Shown here piece after piece: positions 1 to 4,524 of a stretch of 7,041 nt of DNA. Under the pieces are notes generated by a model. That model saw nothing but the letters and a program-made list of their open reading frames with translations, had not been told where the DNA came from and made no database searches. Within the stretch, counting starts at the first letter, position 1. Each line of letters starts with the position of its first letter. Source of the DNA: an uncultured Caryophanales bacterium. Its GTDB lineage: Bacteria; Bacillota_I; Bacilli_A; RFN20; CAG-826. The DNA lies in contig CAMOQM010000045.1 in assembly GCA_946622925.1 (NCBI GenBank), positions 1 through 7,041 of the forward strand, written 5' to 3'. A program made the position numbers and the translations under genes.

Positions 1-414
1 GCCACTTCTGGCCCATTATCCGAGACCTACTTCAAAGTAACTAATGGTTACATCTTCGTTGAAGTATCCTCGAATGGCGACGTCGATGGGCTTGATAGTA
101 ATGGTAACGTCTATATCCAAGGCGGCACCTGCATTGCTTGTGGCCCTAACCAGATGATGGCCGCTGCCCTAGATTATGAAGGAAGAGCTTCGGTCACCGG
201 TGGATCATTGATCATATTTGGAATGGCGGAGGCCACCCCCTCCATTAGCGGCGTCACTTCTTCTAGAAGCAGCGCCTCGATTACCGCGGGTTCTACCTAC
301 AAAATCACCTTCTCAAATGGTAATGTCACCACGGGGCAATTCAAATATGCCCATTCGGGTAACGTCTATGCTTGGTCCGCATTAGGAAGCATCTCCTCAA
401 TCGCCAAATCCTAA
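1..414 (+). CDS. Carbohydrate-binding domain-containing secreted protein, C-terminal fragment (Cthe_2159/DUF4353-like)
   Basis: The frame is open from the first base to the TAA at 412-414, giving 137 residues. The start lies outside the window. The stretch at residues 25-72 carries the layout I associate with the Cthe_2159-like carbohydrate-binding family: a GDVDGLDSNGN turn, then YIQGG, then ALDYEG and VTGG. These are short glycine- and asparagine-rich turns of a right-handed beta-helix, where acidic residues often bind calcium. Family members are usually exported and bind plant cell-wall glycans. The last 55 or so residues are rich in Ser, Thr and Gly and look like the closing strands. No membrane anchor or sorting motif follows, so this end of the protein looks soluble or non-covalently attached. 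Two cysteines (44 and 47) sit close together. The family call rests on pattern recognition only, and substrate is unknown. A strong terminator follows directly. Confidence 0.72.
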   Translation, partial: ATSGPLSETYFKVTNGYIFVEVSSNGDVDGLDSNGNVYIQGGTCIACGPNQMMAAALDYEGRASVTGGSLIIFGMAEATPSISGVTSSRSSASITAGSTYKITFSNGNVTTGQFKYAHSGNVYAWSALGSISSIAKS

Positions 415-423
415 GAAAGGGAT

Positions 424-457
424 AGCCACATATCAGCTGAAGGTATGTGGCTTTTTT
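424..457 (+). terminator. Rho-independent terminator of the carbohydrate-binding protein gene
   Basis: A perfect 9-bp stem (AGCCACATA at 424-432 with TATGTGGCT at 444-452) encloses an 11-nt loop and runs straight into six T residues (452-457). It lies 9 nt after the stop codon. The right arm contains an in-frame ATG at 445 that would add 16 residues to proC. That ATG is inside the terminator and is not a credible start. Confidence 0.9.
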
Positions 458-458
458 A

Positions 459-486
459 TTGCTTTGGACCATTTGCTATCTATCAT
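459..486 (+). promoter_or_regulatory. Candidate proC promoter, close to the start codon
   Basis: A -35-like TTGCTT (459-464) and a -10-like TATCAT (481-486) are separated by 16 bp. They begin immediately after the terminator T-tract. Transcription would be expected to start at about 493, the A of the proC ATG, and there is no Shine-Dalgarno sequence in front of that ATG. The -10 matches the consensus at five of six positions, the -35 at only three. Confidence 0.45.
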
Positions 487-492
487 ATAGCC

Positions 493-1272
493 ATGATTAC
501 AATTTCCTTTATCGGCACCGGCCATATGGGAGGATCCATCGCCACTATACTCTCCAAACTAAAAGATGCGAGGTTACTCCTAAATAATCGTCACCAGGAA
601 AAAGCCATTAAGTTAGCTTCTTCAATTGGGGATAAAGCTAAAGCCGCAACTCTAGAAGAAGCCCTAAATGCCGATTATATCTTCATTGGAGTTAAACCTA
701 GCGATATGGATAGCCTAATCGCTTCTTTCCCCTTTGCCCCAAAAGGCATTATCGTTTCCATGGCGGCCGGCATTAACCTAAAAGATTTAGAAGGGAAATT
801 ACCTAATAATAAGATAATAAGGATTATGCCTAATACCCCGGTGATAATCGGTAAAGGCATGACCCCTTATTGCTTTAATAATCTAAGTAATAAAGAGGAA
901 CAAGATTTCATCTCCCTCTTATCCATAACCGGCAAAGTCAAAAGAATCGAAGAAAAAGATATGGATGCCTTATCGGTATTAACCGGCAGCGCTCCCGCCT
1001 ATCTAGATTATTTCCTTGATGCCCTAATAAAAGCCGGAACTAAGTTAGGCCTAAGCGAAGAAGAAATCCAAGACTATGTCCTGACTATGGCCGAAGGCAC
1101 CATTGCCCTTGACTTAGCTAGCGATAAATCCCCAATAGAGCTAGGAAAAGAAGTCTGTTCGCCTGGCGGATCCACTATCGAAGGGGTTATGAAAATGGAA
1201 GAAGGTGGTATCTACAATATGATGGAAGAAACCGTCCAAGCCAGTTATCAAAAGAACAAGAAGATGAAATAG
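493..1272 (+). CDS. proC: Pyrroline-5-carboxylate reductase
   Basis: This enzyme reduces 1-pyrroline-5-carboxylate to L-proline with NAD(P)H in the cytoplasm, the last step of proline synthesis. The 259 residues match the usual family size of about 260-280. The N-terminus has the Rossmann dinucleotide motif GTGHMGG (residues 8-14) and a second strand ending in GVKP (66-69). IMPNTP (111-116) is the conserved substrate-side loop. The dimerisation domain carries TGSAPAYLDYFLDALIKAG (164-182), close to the family signature, and CSPGGSTIEGV (222-232). Nothing essential appears missing. I start it at 493 because the Rossmann fold begins within seven residues and the upstream in-frame ATG at 445 lies inside a terminator. 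No Shine-Dalgarno is visible, so translation may be leaderless. It stands alone between two terminators, with no other proline genes in the window, and converges on the YjbR-type gene. Confidence 0.96.
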   Translation: MITISFIGTGHMGGSIATILSKLKDARLLLNNRHQEKAIKLASSIGDKAKAATLEEALNADYIFIGVKPSDMDSLIASFPFAPKGIIVSMAAGINLKDLEGKLPNNKIIRIMPNTPVIIGKGMTPYCFNNLSNKEEQDFISLLSITGKVKRIEEKDMDALSVLTGSAPAYLDYFLDALIKAGTKLGLSEEEIQDYVLTMAEGTIALDLASDKSPIELGKEVCSPGGSTIEGVMKMEEGGIYNMMEETVQASYQKNKKMK

Positions 1273-1300
1273 GGATTATCGGTTAATCCCTCTTCTTTTT
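1271..1300. terminator. Shared hairpin terminator between convergent proC and the YjbR-type gene
   Basis: An 8-bp stem (AGGGATTA at 1271-1278 with TAATCCCT at 1284-1291) with a 5-nt loop is followed by CTTCTTTTT on the plus strand. The left arm overlaps the proC TAG (1270-1272). The right arm overlaps the stop of the minus-strand gene (TTA at 1283-1285). On the minus strand the 3' flank is ATTTCATCTTCTT, which is a weaker U-tract, so termination is probably better for proC than for its neighbour. Confidence 0.75.
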
Positions 1301-1969
1301 ATCTAAGGTTGAGTGATAACTATGCTCTAGCATCGAATAGACTAGATCATCGCTTACCTCTTCATTTAATACCACCGTAATCCAATGTTTCTTATTCATA
1401 TGGTAGGCAAGGTAAATCCCGGGTATACCAGTTAGGTTAGAGATATCATAGGGATCGGCTTTGAAATTAACGACATCGACTTGCTTATCCCCTTTCCTGC
1501 CTAACTTAGATTCTTCAATGCTCATGATAAGGGCAAACCATTTGTTATTGTCCTTATGACGGAAGATGCAATTACTATCATGCCAAGGATATTCGGGTTC
1601 GATATCATAAACTTCCTTAATATGGGAGATAAGGCGGTTGCTTTGTTTAGATAACCTAGGGTTATAGGAATAGCAAGCCAAGGCGATCTTCTCTAACTCT
1701 TTTTTATAGGCCTGCCCCACTTCAAAGGCGAACCCCGTATGGCTAGAGGCCCGAAAGGCGGTATATTCCTCGTTTAGATCATCCTCGATAACTTTACCGG
1801 TAAAGAAATCGTTGCCATAGGCAAAGATGGCAGAGAAACCTTCTATGGATAACTTGGTTTGGTAATGGTAAAAACCATCTTCCCCAAGGGCAAAGCCATA
1901 GGCGATAAGCTTCTCCAAAGAGAACTCACCTGAACCAAAGACTTCTTCTTCAAAAGATCCGATTACCAT
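1283..1969 (-). CDS. MmcQ/YjbR family protein with N-terminal extension
   Basis: The C-terminal half (about residues 110-228 of 228) looks like the MmcQ/YjbR family: YPWHDSNCIF (127-136), KWFALIMSIEE (143-153), VVNFKADP (166-173), a GIYLAYHMNKKHWITV run (184-199), and a closing helix ending in EHSY. The YjbR domain has a CyaY-like fold and is often annotated as DNA-binding, but its cellular role is not firmly known. Family members are commonly about 115-120 residues. Here an extra N-terminal half of about 110 residues, acidic and aromatic with no motif I recognise, precedes it. I see no signal peptide or membrane segment. The ATG at 1967-1969 has no Shine-Dalgarno, and a perfect TATAAT box ends 9 nt before it, suggesting a near-leaderless mRNA. 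It appears to be a stand-alone gene downstream of abiEii, separated from it by two inverted repeats. Confidence 0.85.
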   Translation of the reverse strand: MVIGSFEEEVFGSGEFSLEKLIAYGFALGEDGFYHYQTKLSIEGFSAIFAYGNDFFTGKVIEDDLNEEYTAFRASSHTGFAFEVGQAYKKELEKIALACYSYNPRLSKQSNRLISHIKEVYDIEPEYPWHDSNCIFRHKDNNKWFALIMSIEESKLGRKGDKQVDVVNFKADPYDISNLTGIPGIYLAYHMNKKHWITVVLNEEVSDDLVYSMLEHSYHSTLDKKKRD

Positions 1970-1978
1970 AGCTATGTA

Positions 1979-1984
1979 ATTATA
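1979..1984 (-). promoter_or_regulatory. Consensus -10 box (TATAAT) of the YjbR-type gene
   Basis: The minus strand reads TATAAT exactly, 9 nt before the ATG at 1969. A start about 7 nt downstream gives a leader of only a few bases. No good -35 hexamer is visible at normal spacing, and no TG precedes the box. The last base of the box overlaps the inverted repeat at 1984-2020, so a protein bound there could block RNA polymerase. Confidence 0.5.
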
Positions 1985-2020
1985 AACCTAATACCGTCGC
2001 ACGGCATTCCCATTAGGTTT
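1984..2020. repeat. Nested inverted repeat between abiEii and the YjbR-type gene
   Basis: The arms AAACCTAAT (1984-1992) and ATTAGGTTT (2012-2020) are perfectly complementary over 9 bp. Inside them CCGT (1994-1997) and ACGG (2001-2004) form a smaller stem. On the minus strand the structure lies downstream of abiEii and touches the -10 box of the next gene. No U-tract follows on that strand, so it is a poor intrinsic terminator. Either an operator or a transcript-end structure is possible. Confidence 0.6.
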
Positions 2021-2050
2021 TGTCCCCAAATATAAACACTTTTGGGGAAA
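2012..2050 (-). repeat. Diverged inverted copy of the TGCCCCAAAA array, with its own hairpin
   Basis: Read on the minus strand, 2047 to 2033 is CCCCAAAAGTGTTTA, identical over 15 bases to 4463-4477 on the plus strand. Similarity continues on the far side: TTTG, a few changed bases, then CAAAACCT and AT in both copies (ending at 2012 here and 4496 there). Here the second decamer has become TTTGGGGAC, which makes a hairpin with TCCCCAAA (2023-2030) pairing to TTTGGGGA (2041-2048). It lies just after the abiEii stop. No T-run follows on either strand, so it is not a standard terminator. Confidence 0.7.
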
Positions 2051-2060
2051 TGAACCTTCC

Positions 2061-3056
2061 TTATAAGGTGTGGAGAATTGTTTCGAGTTCGACCAAGCTA
2101 TCAATTACCTCATCAAAAGAAGGAATTTGGCCAAAGAACATCGTTTTCATGTTAAGGTAGTCTTTCTCTAGCTCTCCCATGCGCATTGGCGTAGGGATGA
2201 TCCTAATGGTTGAAAGACTACACTCCTCTAGTTTCGACCAATTATTTCGAAAATACTTGTTTTTAAAAAATCGAACCTCTTCAAATAAACCTAGTTTCTC
2301 GATAATGCCGTTAAAATAATCCGACCTAAAAATCCTAGCAACATCATAGTAATGCCTGAAATACCGCGTTGGTGTTTTCTTATCTTCTGGCCTATTTGTT
2401 TCCGAATATAGTATTAATAGCTTTTCCCAAAAGGTCCGGCTAATATCCACAACCGGAGTTTTGAATTCTTTATCGTCCCCATCTATATCGAAAAAGCGAT
2501 TGTAATAAGGGGCTATTTCTTTAATTAAAACTGGAGTTTTTGCGGCAACTGGTCCTATTTCTAATTTAACCGAAGGCTTTATGTATTCATCTTCGGCAAG
2601 ATGAGGATATCTAACATAAAGAACCATGGGGTCTTCTTCGTCGCTAAGAATTTCCAAGCCGTTGGTTTTCGAAGCCAAATTCGCCTTAAGATCAGCTTTT
2701 AATTCATTTTGAATAAACCTTGAACCCGATTCATTCATCATGGTTTCGAATTTGTAAGTTTGATTTTTGGTGCGCTCAAGATATACTTCCGAATCTGAAA
2801 ACCCCAATTTATCCCACTTGATTATCAGGTCGACGTCTTCAGAAAACCTATCTATGACCCCATAGCATTTTGAAAGAGAAGTTCCTCCTTTGAAAATAAA
2901 ATGGTCTCGGTATTTAGACTCGTTCATTAGGTATTTTAGGGTAAGGCACACCCAGAAATCCTTCTCAACGATCAAAGGCTGCACCCGCATCTCTCTGGCG
3001 GTAGTTTCAAAAACAACGTTCCTTCTTTCCGGATTCAATTCAAGAATTTTAATCAT
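2061..3056 (-). CDS. abiEii: AbiEii-like nucleotidyltransferase toxin of a type IV toxin-antitoxin system
   Basis: This is a 331-residue nucleotidyltransferase of the AbiEii/DUF1814 type. The order of motifs fits the family: an N-terminal VEKDFWVCLTLKYL segment (30-43), KGGTSL (56-61), RFSEDVDLI (70-78) whose D74 and D76 are the expected metal ligands, KLEIG (164-168), a TFWEKLLILY helix (208-217), and RHYYDVARI (234-242) near the end of the core. All key residues appear present, so the toxin should be active. Known AbiEii-family toxins transfer nucleotides to target RNA, with tRNA 3' ends shown for some homologues, and stop growth, which can limit phage spread. The substrate of this one is inferred only. 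Its ATG lies 2 nt after the upstream antitoxin stop, with AGGAG 6 nt before it, implying translational coupling. Spot counts give about 35% GC, lower than in proC, consistent with acquisition. Confidence 0.9.
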   Translation of the reverse strand: MIKILELNPERRNVVFETTAREMRVQPLIVEKDFWVCLTLKYLMNESKYRDHFIFKGGTSLSKCYGVIDRFSEDVDLIIKWDKLGFSDSEVYLERTKNQTYKFETMMNESGSRFIQNELKADLKANLASKTNGLEILSDEEDPMVLYVRYPHLAEDEYIKPSVKLEIGPVAAKTPVLIKEIAPYYNRFFDIDGDDKEFKTPVVDISRTFWEKLLILYSETNRPEDKKTPTRYFRHYYDVARIFRSDYFNGIIEKLGLFEEVRFFKNKYFRNNWSKLEECSLSTIRIIPTPMRMGELEKDYLNMKTMFFGQIPSFDEVIDSLVELETILHTL

Positions 3057-3058
3057 GG

Positions 3059-3751
3059 CTATCTCCTACAGATATCCACCACTACATTTCGAATCCAAAC
3101 CGAAGTTAATTGGGTTTCTTCCAAAGCCGCTTTCTTATCTTCTGGAGACAACTTTCGGGAAAGCTTATCTATTTCGTTATCGCTAATTGAATCCTTGCCA
3201 ATGGCTTTGATACACTGCACCAATAACATGCTTTTATAAGAAAGACCCACAATATCGCGATTCATCGTTCTTTTTAAAAAAACTTTGCTGCCTAATATCT
3301 CGTATTCTTTATATGGACCATTGGATAAATATTCATAGGCGGCAACGACCTGGGTCGATATGCCCATTAAGTTAAGCGCGGTATTCCCGGAAGGACAAAT
3401 GGACCATTTATGCTTTCTTGCAATAGTATGGACGATGTTATCAACGGAAGGATAAATCTTGATATTGAGCAAAGAATCAAATTCATAAAGGCAATATATG
3501 CCTGGAATGATCCTAACCAAAAAGCCTTCATCTTCCATCCTTTCTAAACACTTACTGATGGTTTTGTATGAAGAGAGGTCAAGAAAGTCATAGCAAGAAA
3601 AAGAAGCCAGGCTTTTGGTCTTGATTGCATTAATAATTTGGGCCCGTAGTTCAGTGTTCATTGTCGCATTTATTATATACTTTTTGCGACAGTAATCAAT
3701 CGTTACTCCCCGATACGATAATAACTGGACAGTTTGAAAGTTCGCCACCAT
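3059..3751 (-). CDS. abiEi: AbiEi/DUF6088-like antitoxin with winged helix
   Basis: This is the upstream partner of the AbiEii toxin. Numbered from the ATG at 3751 (230 residues), residues 36-90 form a winged helix-turn-helix: a CYDFLDLSSYKTISKCLERM stretch followed by EGFLVRIIPGIYCLYEF. Next comes the PSGNTALNLMGIST segment (120-133) typical of DUF6088 antitoxins, then a mixed C-terminal domain. In studied AbiE systems this protein neutralises the toxin without forming a stable complex and represses its own promoter. Two starts compete. The ATG at 3751 has a strong AAAGGAGG just 3 nt upstream, or 6 nt from the GTG that follows it. The ATG at 3661 gives 200 residues, the usual family length, and sits behind a good promoter and inverted repeat that would otherwise lie inside the gene. 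I give the longer form because it alone has a ribosome site. Both may be used. Confidence 0.82.
   Translation of the reverse strand: MVANFQTVQLLSYRGVTIDYCRKKYIINATMNTELRAQIINAIKTKSLASFSCYDFLDLSSYKTISKCLERMEDEGFLVRIIPGIYCLYEFDSLLNIKIYPSVDNIVHTIARKHKWSICPSGNTALNLMGISTQVVAAYEYLSNGPYKEYEILGSKVFLKRTMNRDIVGLSYKSMLLVQCIKAIGKDSISDNEIDKLSRKLSPEDKKAALEETQLTSVWIRNVVVDICRR
3063..3067 (-). promoter_or_regulatory. Ribosome binding site of abiEii inside abiEi
   Basis: AGGAG on the minus strand lies within the last codons of the antitoxin gene, 6 nt before the toxin ATG (3054-3056). The antitoxin TAG and the toxin ATG are separated by only two bases, so ribosomes finishing the antitoxin can restart on the toxin. 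This fixes the toxin start. Confidence 0.8.
3662..3699 (-). promoter_or_regulatory. Candidate abiE promoter flanked by a perfect 7-bp inverted repeat
   Basis: On the minus strand TTGATT (3699-3694), 16 bp, then a consensus TATAAT (3677-3672) form a good sigma-70-type promoter. The -10 box sits between TGTCGCA and TGCGACA (3662-3668 and 3685-3691), a perfect 7-bp inverted repeat with a 16-bp gap. This places the two half-sites about two helical turns apart, on one face. That is the layout expected for autorepression by AbiEi, whose homologues bind inverted repeats in their own promoters. Transcription would start at about 3665, only about 4 nt before the ATG at 3661. Confidence 0.68.
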
Positions 3752-3753
3752 TT

Positions 3754-3762
3754 TCCTCCTTT
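3754..3762 (-). promoter_or_regulatory. Strong Shine-Dalgarno in front of the long abiEi start
   Basis: The minus strand reads AAAGGAGGA, with AGGAGG 3 nt from the ATG at 3751 and 6 nt from the following in-frame GTG at 3748. It is one of only three clear Shine-Dalgarno sequences in the window, the others belonging to abiEii and the ATPase-nuclease gene. It is the main argument for the 230-residue (or 229-residue, GTG-initiated) antitoxin. Confidence 0.65.
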
Positions 3763-3772
3763 CGTCTTGGTA

Positions 3773-3791
3773 GTTTGTTGATTCGACAAAC
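3773..3791. promoter_or_regulatory. 19-bp palindrome upstream of abiEi, probable operator
   Basis: GTTTGTTGATTCGACAAAC is symmetrical about position 3782, with eight of nine base pairs matching and the only mismatch at 3779/3785. The 19-bp length with a central base is typical of a dimeric helix-turn-helix repressor site. It lies 11 bp upstream of the strong Shine-Dalgarno of abiEi. Two -35-like hexamers lie further upstream on the minus strand, TTGACA at 3822-3817 and TTGACT at 3836-3831, but neither has a convincing -10. Confidence 0.55.
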
Positions 3792-3850
3792 AGTGGTGTT
3801 AGGACATATTTAGCAGTGTCAAAACCAAGGAGTCAATACCCCCACTTTTA

Positions 3851-3918
3851 TTACCTTTTATTAATTATATTAATACTCTATATTTATCCCCTATATACCC
3901 ATAATTAATAGAAGGTAA
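3851..3918. repeat. 18-bp near-perfect inverted repeat with 32-nt loop
   Basis: The left arm (3851-3868, TTACCTTTTATTAATTAT) and the reverse complement of the right arm (3901-3918) agree at 17 of 18 positions. The one difference is a T/G pair at 3858/3911 that would still pair in RNA. On the plus strand the right arm is followed by a short T-run (3922-3926), but no plus-strand gene lies upstream to be terminated. It could be an operator pair, a small transcript, or the relic of a miniature element. No target duplication is visible. Confidence 0.65.
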
Positions 3919-4014
3919 ATATTTTTCTATTCGCCATCAGCATGATAATCAGTCACTTTTTTTGGAGCGGGCAAATATTAATGTTCCCCTAAGACTTTTA
4001 AAACTTTTTTGATA

Positions 4015-4042
4015 ATATTTTGTCAAATATCCCATATATTTG
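4015..4042. promoter_or_regulatory. Overlapping ATATTTG/CAAATAT half-sites upstream of the HTH gene
   Basis: CAAATAT (4024-4030) and ATATTTG (4036-4042) form a perfect 7-bp inverted repeat around CCCAT. A further left half-site, ATATTT (4015-4020), pairs with AAATAT (4025-4030). A matching CAAATAT occurs at 3972-3978. The cluster ends 23 bp before the HTH start codon, as expected for an operator of an XRE-type autorepressor. AT-richness makes chance matches likelier. Confidence 0.4.
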
Positions 4043-4050
4043 GCCTTTTT

Positions 4051-4065
4051 TGCTAAAATATTAGC
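4051..4065 (+). promoter_or_regulatory. Extended -10 promoter and palindrome abutting the HTH start codon
   Basis: TGC followed by TAAAAT (4054-4059) is an extended -10 element, which can work without a -35. The expected start point is about 4066, the A of the ATG, so the mRNA would be leaderless. There is no Shine-Dalgarno here. The same bases form the palindrome GCTAA-AATA-TTAGC (4052-4065), ending directly at the ATG, so a dimer bound here would cover the promoter. Confidence 0.5.
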
Positions 4066-4359
4066 ATGTCGAAGTATGGCATTGAATTACAGGATATATT
4101 TGGGGAAATAGGCAAAACCCCGGAAAATGTTGCCGATGACCTCATGAACAAAATAAAGATTCATAGGAAAGAAGCCAAAATGAGTCGAAAACTATTGGCA
4201 AAGTTATCAGGCGTCAAGGAGTCAACGCTTCGCTATGCCGAAAACACTGGCAAAATTTCGTTAGCCAATCTCCTTAGGTTGGCAGATACCCTTGGCTATT
4301 TAGATGAGTTTAGGAAGCTTATGGAACGGCCATATTTTAAGCGCCACGTACTCTATTGA
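4066..4359 (+). CDS. HipB-like XRE-family helix-turn-helix protein (orphan antitoxin-like regulator)
   Basis: This is a 97-residue DNA-binding protein. Residues 1-28 are a short acidic lead. Residues 29-80 form a five-helix XRE/Cro domain, with the recognition region at about 40-56 (SRKLLAKLSGVKESTLRYAE). The following TGKISLANLLRLADTLGYLDEF is the pattern I know from HipB-like antitoxins and from regulators paired with HipA kinases. No HipA gene is present. Downstream lie the TGCCCCAAAA array and, after 165 bp, the ATPase-nuclease gene. The last residues (RPYFKRHVLY) end sooner than in many such regulators, so slight C-terminal shortening is possible. It probably represses itself through the palindrome at its start codon, and may act on the divergent abiE operon or on the array. 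These roles are inferred. The TGA stop shows standard code use. Confidence 0.83.
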   Translation: MSKYGIELQDIFGEIGKTPENVADDLMNKIKIHRKEAKMSRKLLAKLSGVKESTLRYAENTGKISLANLLRLADTLGYLDEFRKLMERPYFKRHVLY

Positions 4360-4380
4360 TTTATCCACTTCTTAGCCGCT

Positions 4381-4490
4381 TGCCCCAAAATGCCCCACCG
4401 TGCCCCAAAAATAGGGGTTTTGCCCCAAAAACACCACTTTTGCCCCAAAAAGTGCCATTTTGCCCCAAAAGTGTTTACTTTGCCCCAAAA
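4381..4490 (+). repeat. Phased array of the decamer TGCCCCAAAA (period 10/20 bp)
   Basis: Copies begin at 4381, 4391 (variant TGCCCCACCG), 4401, 4421, 4441, 4461 and 4481. Spacing is therefore exactly 10, 10, 20, 20, 20 and 20 bp, about whole turns of DNA, with all copies on one helical face. The 10-bp gaps vary in sequence but mostly end in TTT, so the full core is TTTTGCCCCAAAA, itself symmetrical as TTTTG-CCC-CAAAA. The slot at 4411-4420 holds ATAGGGGTTT, an opposite-strand relic. The array lies between the HTH gene and the ATPase-nuclease gene and ends 34 bp before the latter. Cooperative protein binding is the simplest reading. It is too short-spaced for CRISPR. Confidence 0.9.
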
Positions 4491-4494
4491 CCTC

Positions 4495-4517
4495 ATTATC
4501 TTATAGATAATAGGAGG
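4495..4517 (+). promoter_or_regulatory. Small inverted repeat and strong Shine-Dalgarno of the ATPase-nuclease gene
   Basis: ATTATC (4495-4500) and GATAAT (4506-4511) form a 6-bp inverted repeat with a 5-nt loop, followed at once by AGGAGG (4512-4517), 7 nt before the ATG at 4525. The Shine-Dalgarno fixes the start. A possible promoter overlaps: TTGCCC within the last decamer (4480-4485) and TATAGA (4502-4507), 16 bp apart. Transcription from it would begin within the ribosome site, so a promoter further upstream is at least as likely. Confidence 0.6.
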
Positions 4518-4524
4518 AAAAACG

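Larger units (their letters stand above)
3763..4065. other. AT-rich divergent control region between abiEi and the HTH gene
   Basis: This stretch has no credible coding frame. Spot counts over 3841-4060 give about 25-28% GC, the lowest in the window. It holds the 19-bp palindrome at 3773-3791, the 18-bp inverted repeat at 3851-3918, repeated CAAATAT/ATATTTG half-sites around 4015-4042 with a further copy at 3972-3978, and the start-proximal promoter of the HTH gene. It separates two divergently transcribed regulator genes, so cross-regulation is plausible. Confidence 0.7.

Noticed and set aside
445..492. N-terminal extension of proC from the ATG at 445
   Set aside because: The ATG lies in the right arm of the upstream terminator, and the 16 added residues precede a complete Rossmann start that family members lack.
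2023..2048. Intrinsic terminator of abiEii
   Set aside because: The stem is good, but the minus-strand flank is CAAAACC rather than a U-tract.
4383..4406. G-quadruplex on the minus strand
   Set aside because: Three GGGG tracts lie 6 nt apart, but the fourth tract in order is on the other strand (4414-4417) and later tracts are 16 nt apart. A stable quadruplex is therefore not well supported.
4381..4490. CRISPR array
   Set aside because: The constant part is only 10-13 bp and the gaps 7-10 bp, far below CRISPR repeat and spacer lengths. No cas gene is present.
4361..4490. Iteron-type replication origin (DnaA-box-like TTATCCACT at 4361-4369 plus 20-bp repeats)
   Set aside because: The spacing resembles iterons and an AT-rich tract lies upstream. 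However, there is only one imperfect DnaA box, no replication initiator gene, and the surroundings look chromosomal. It remains a weak alternative.
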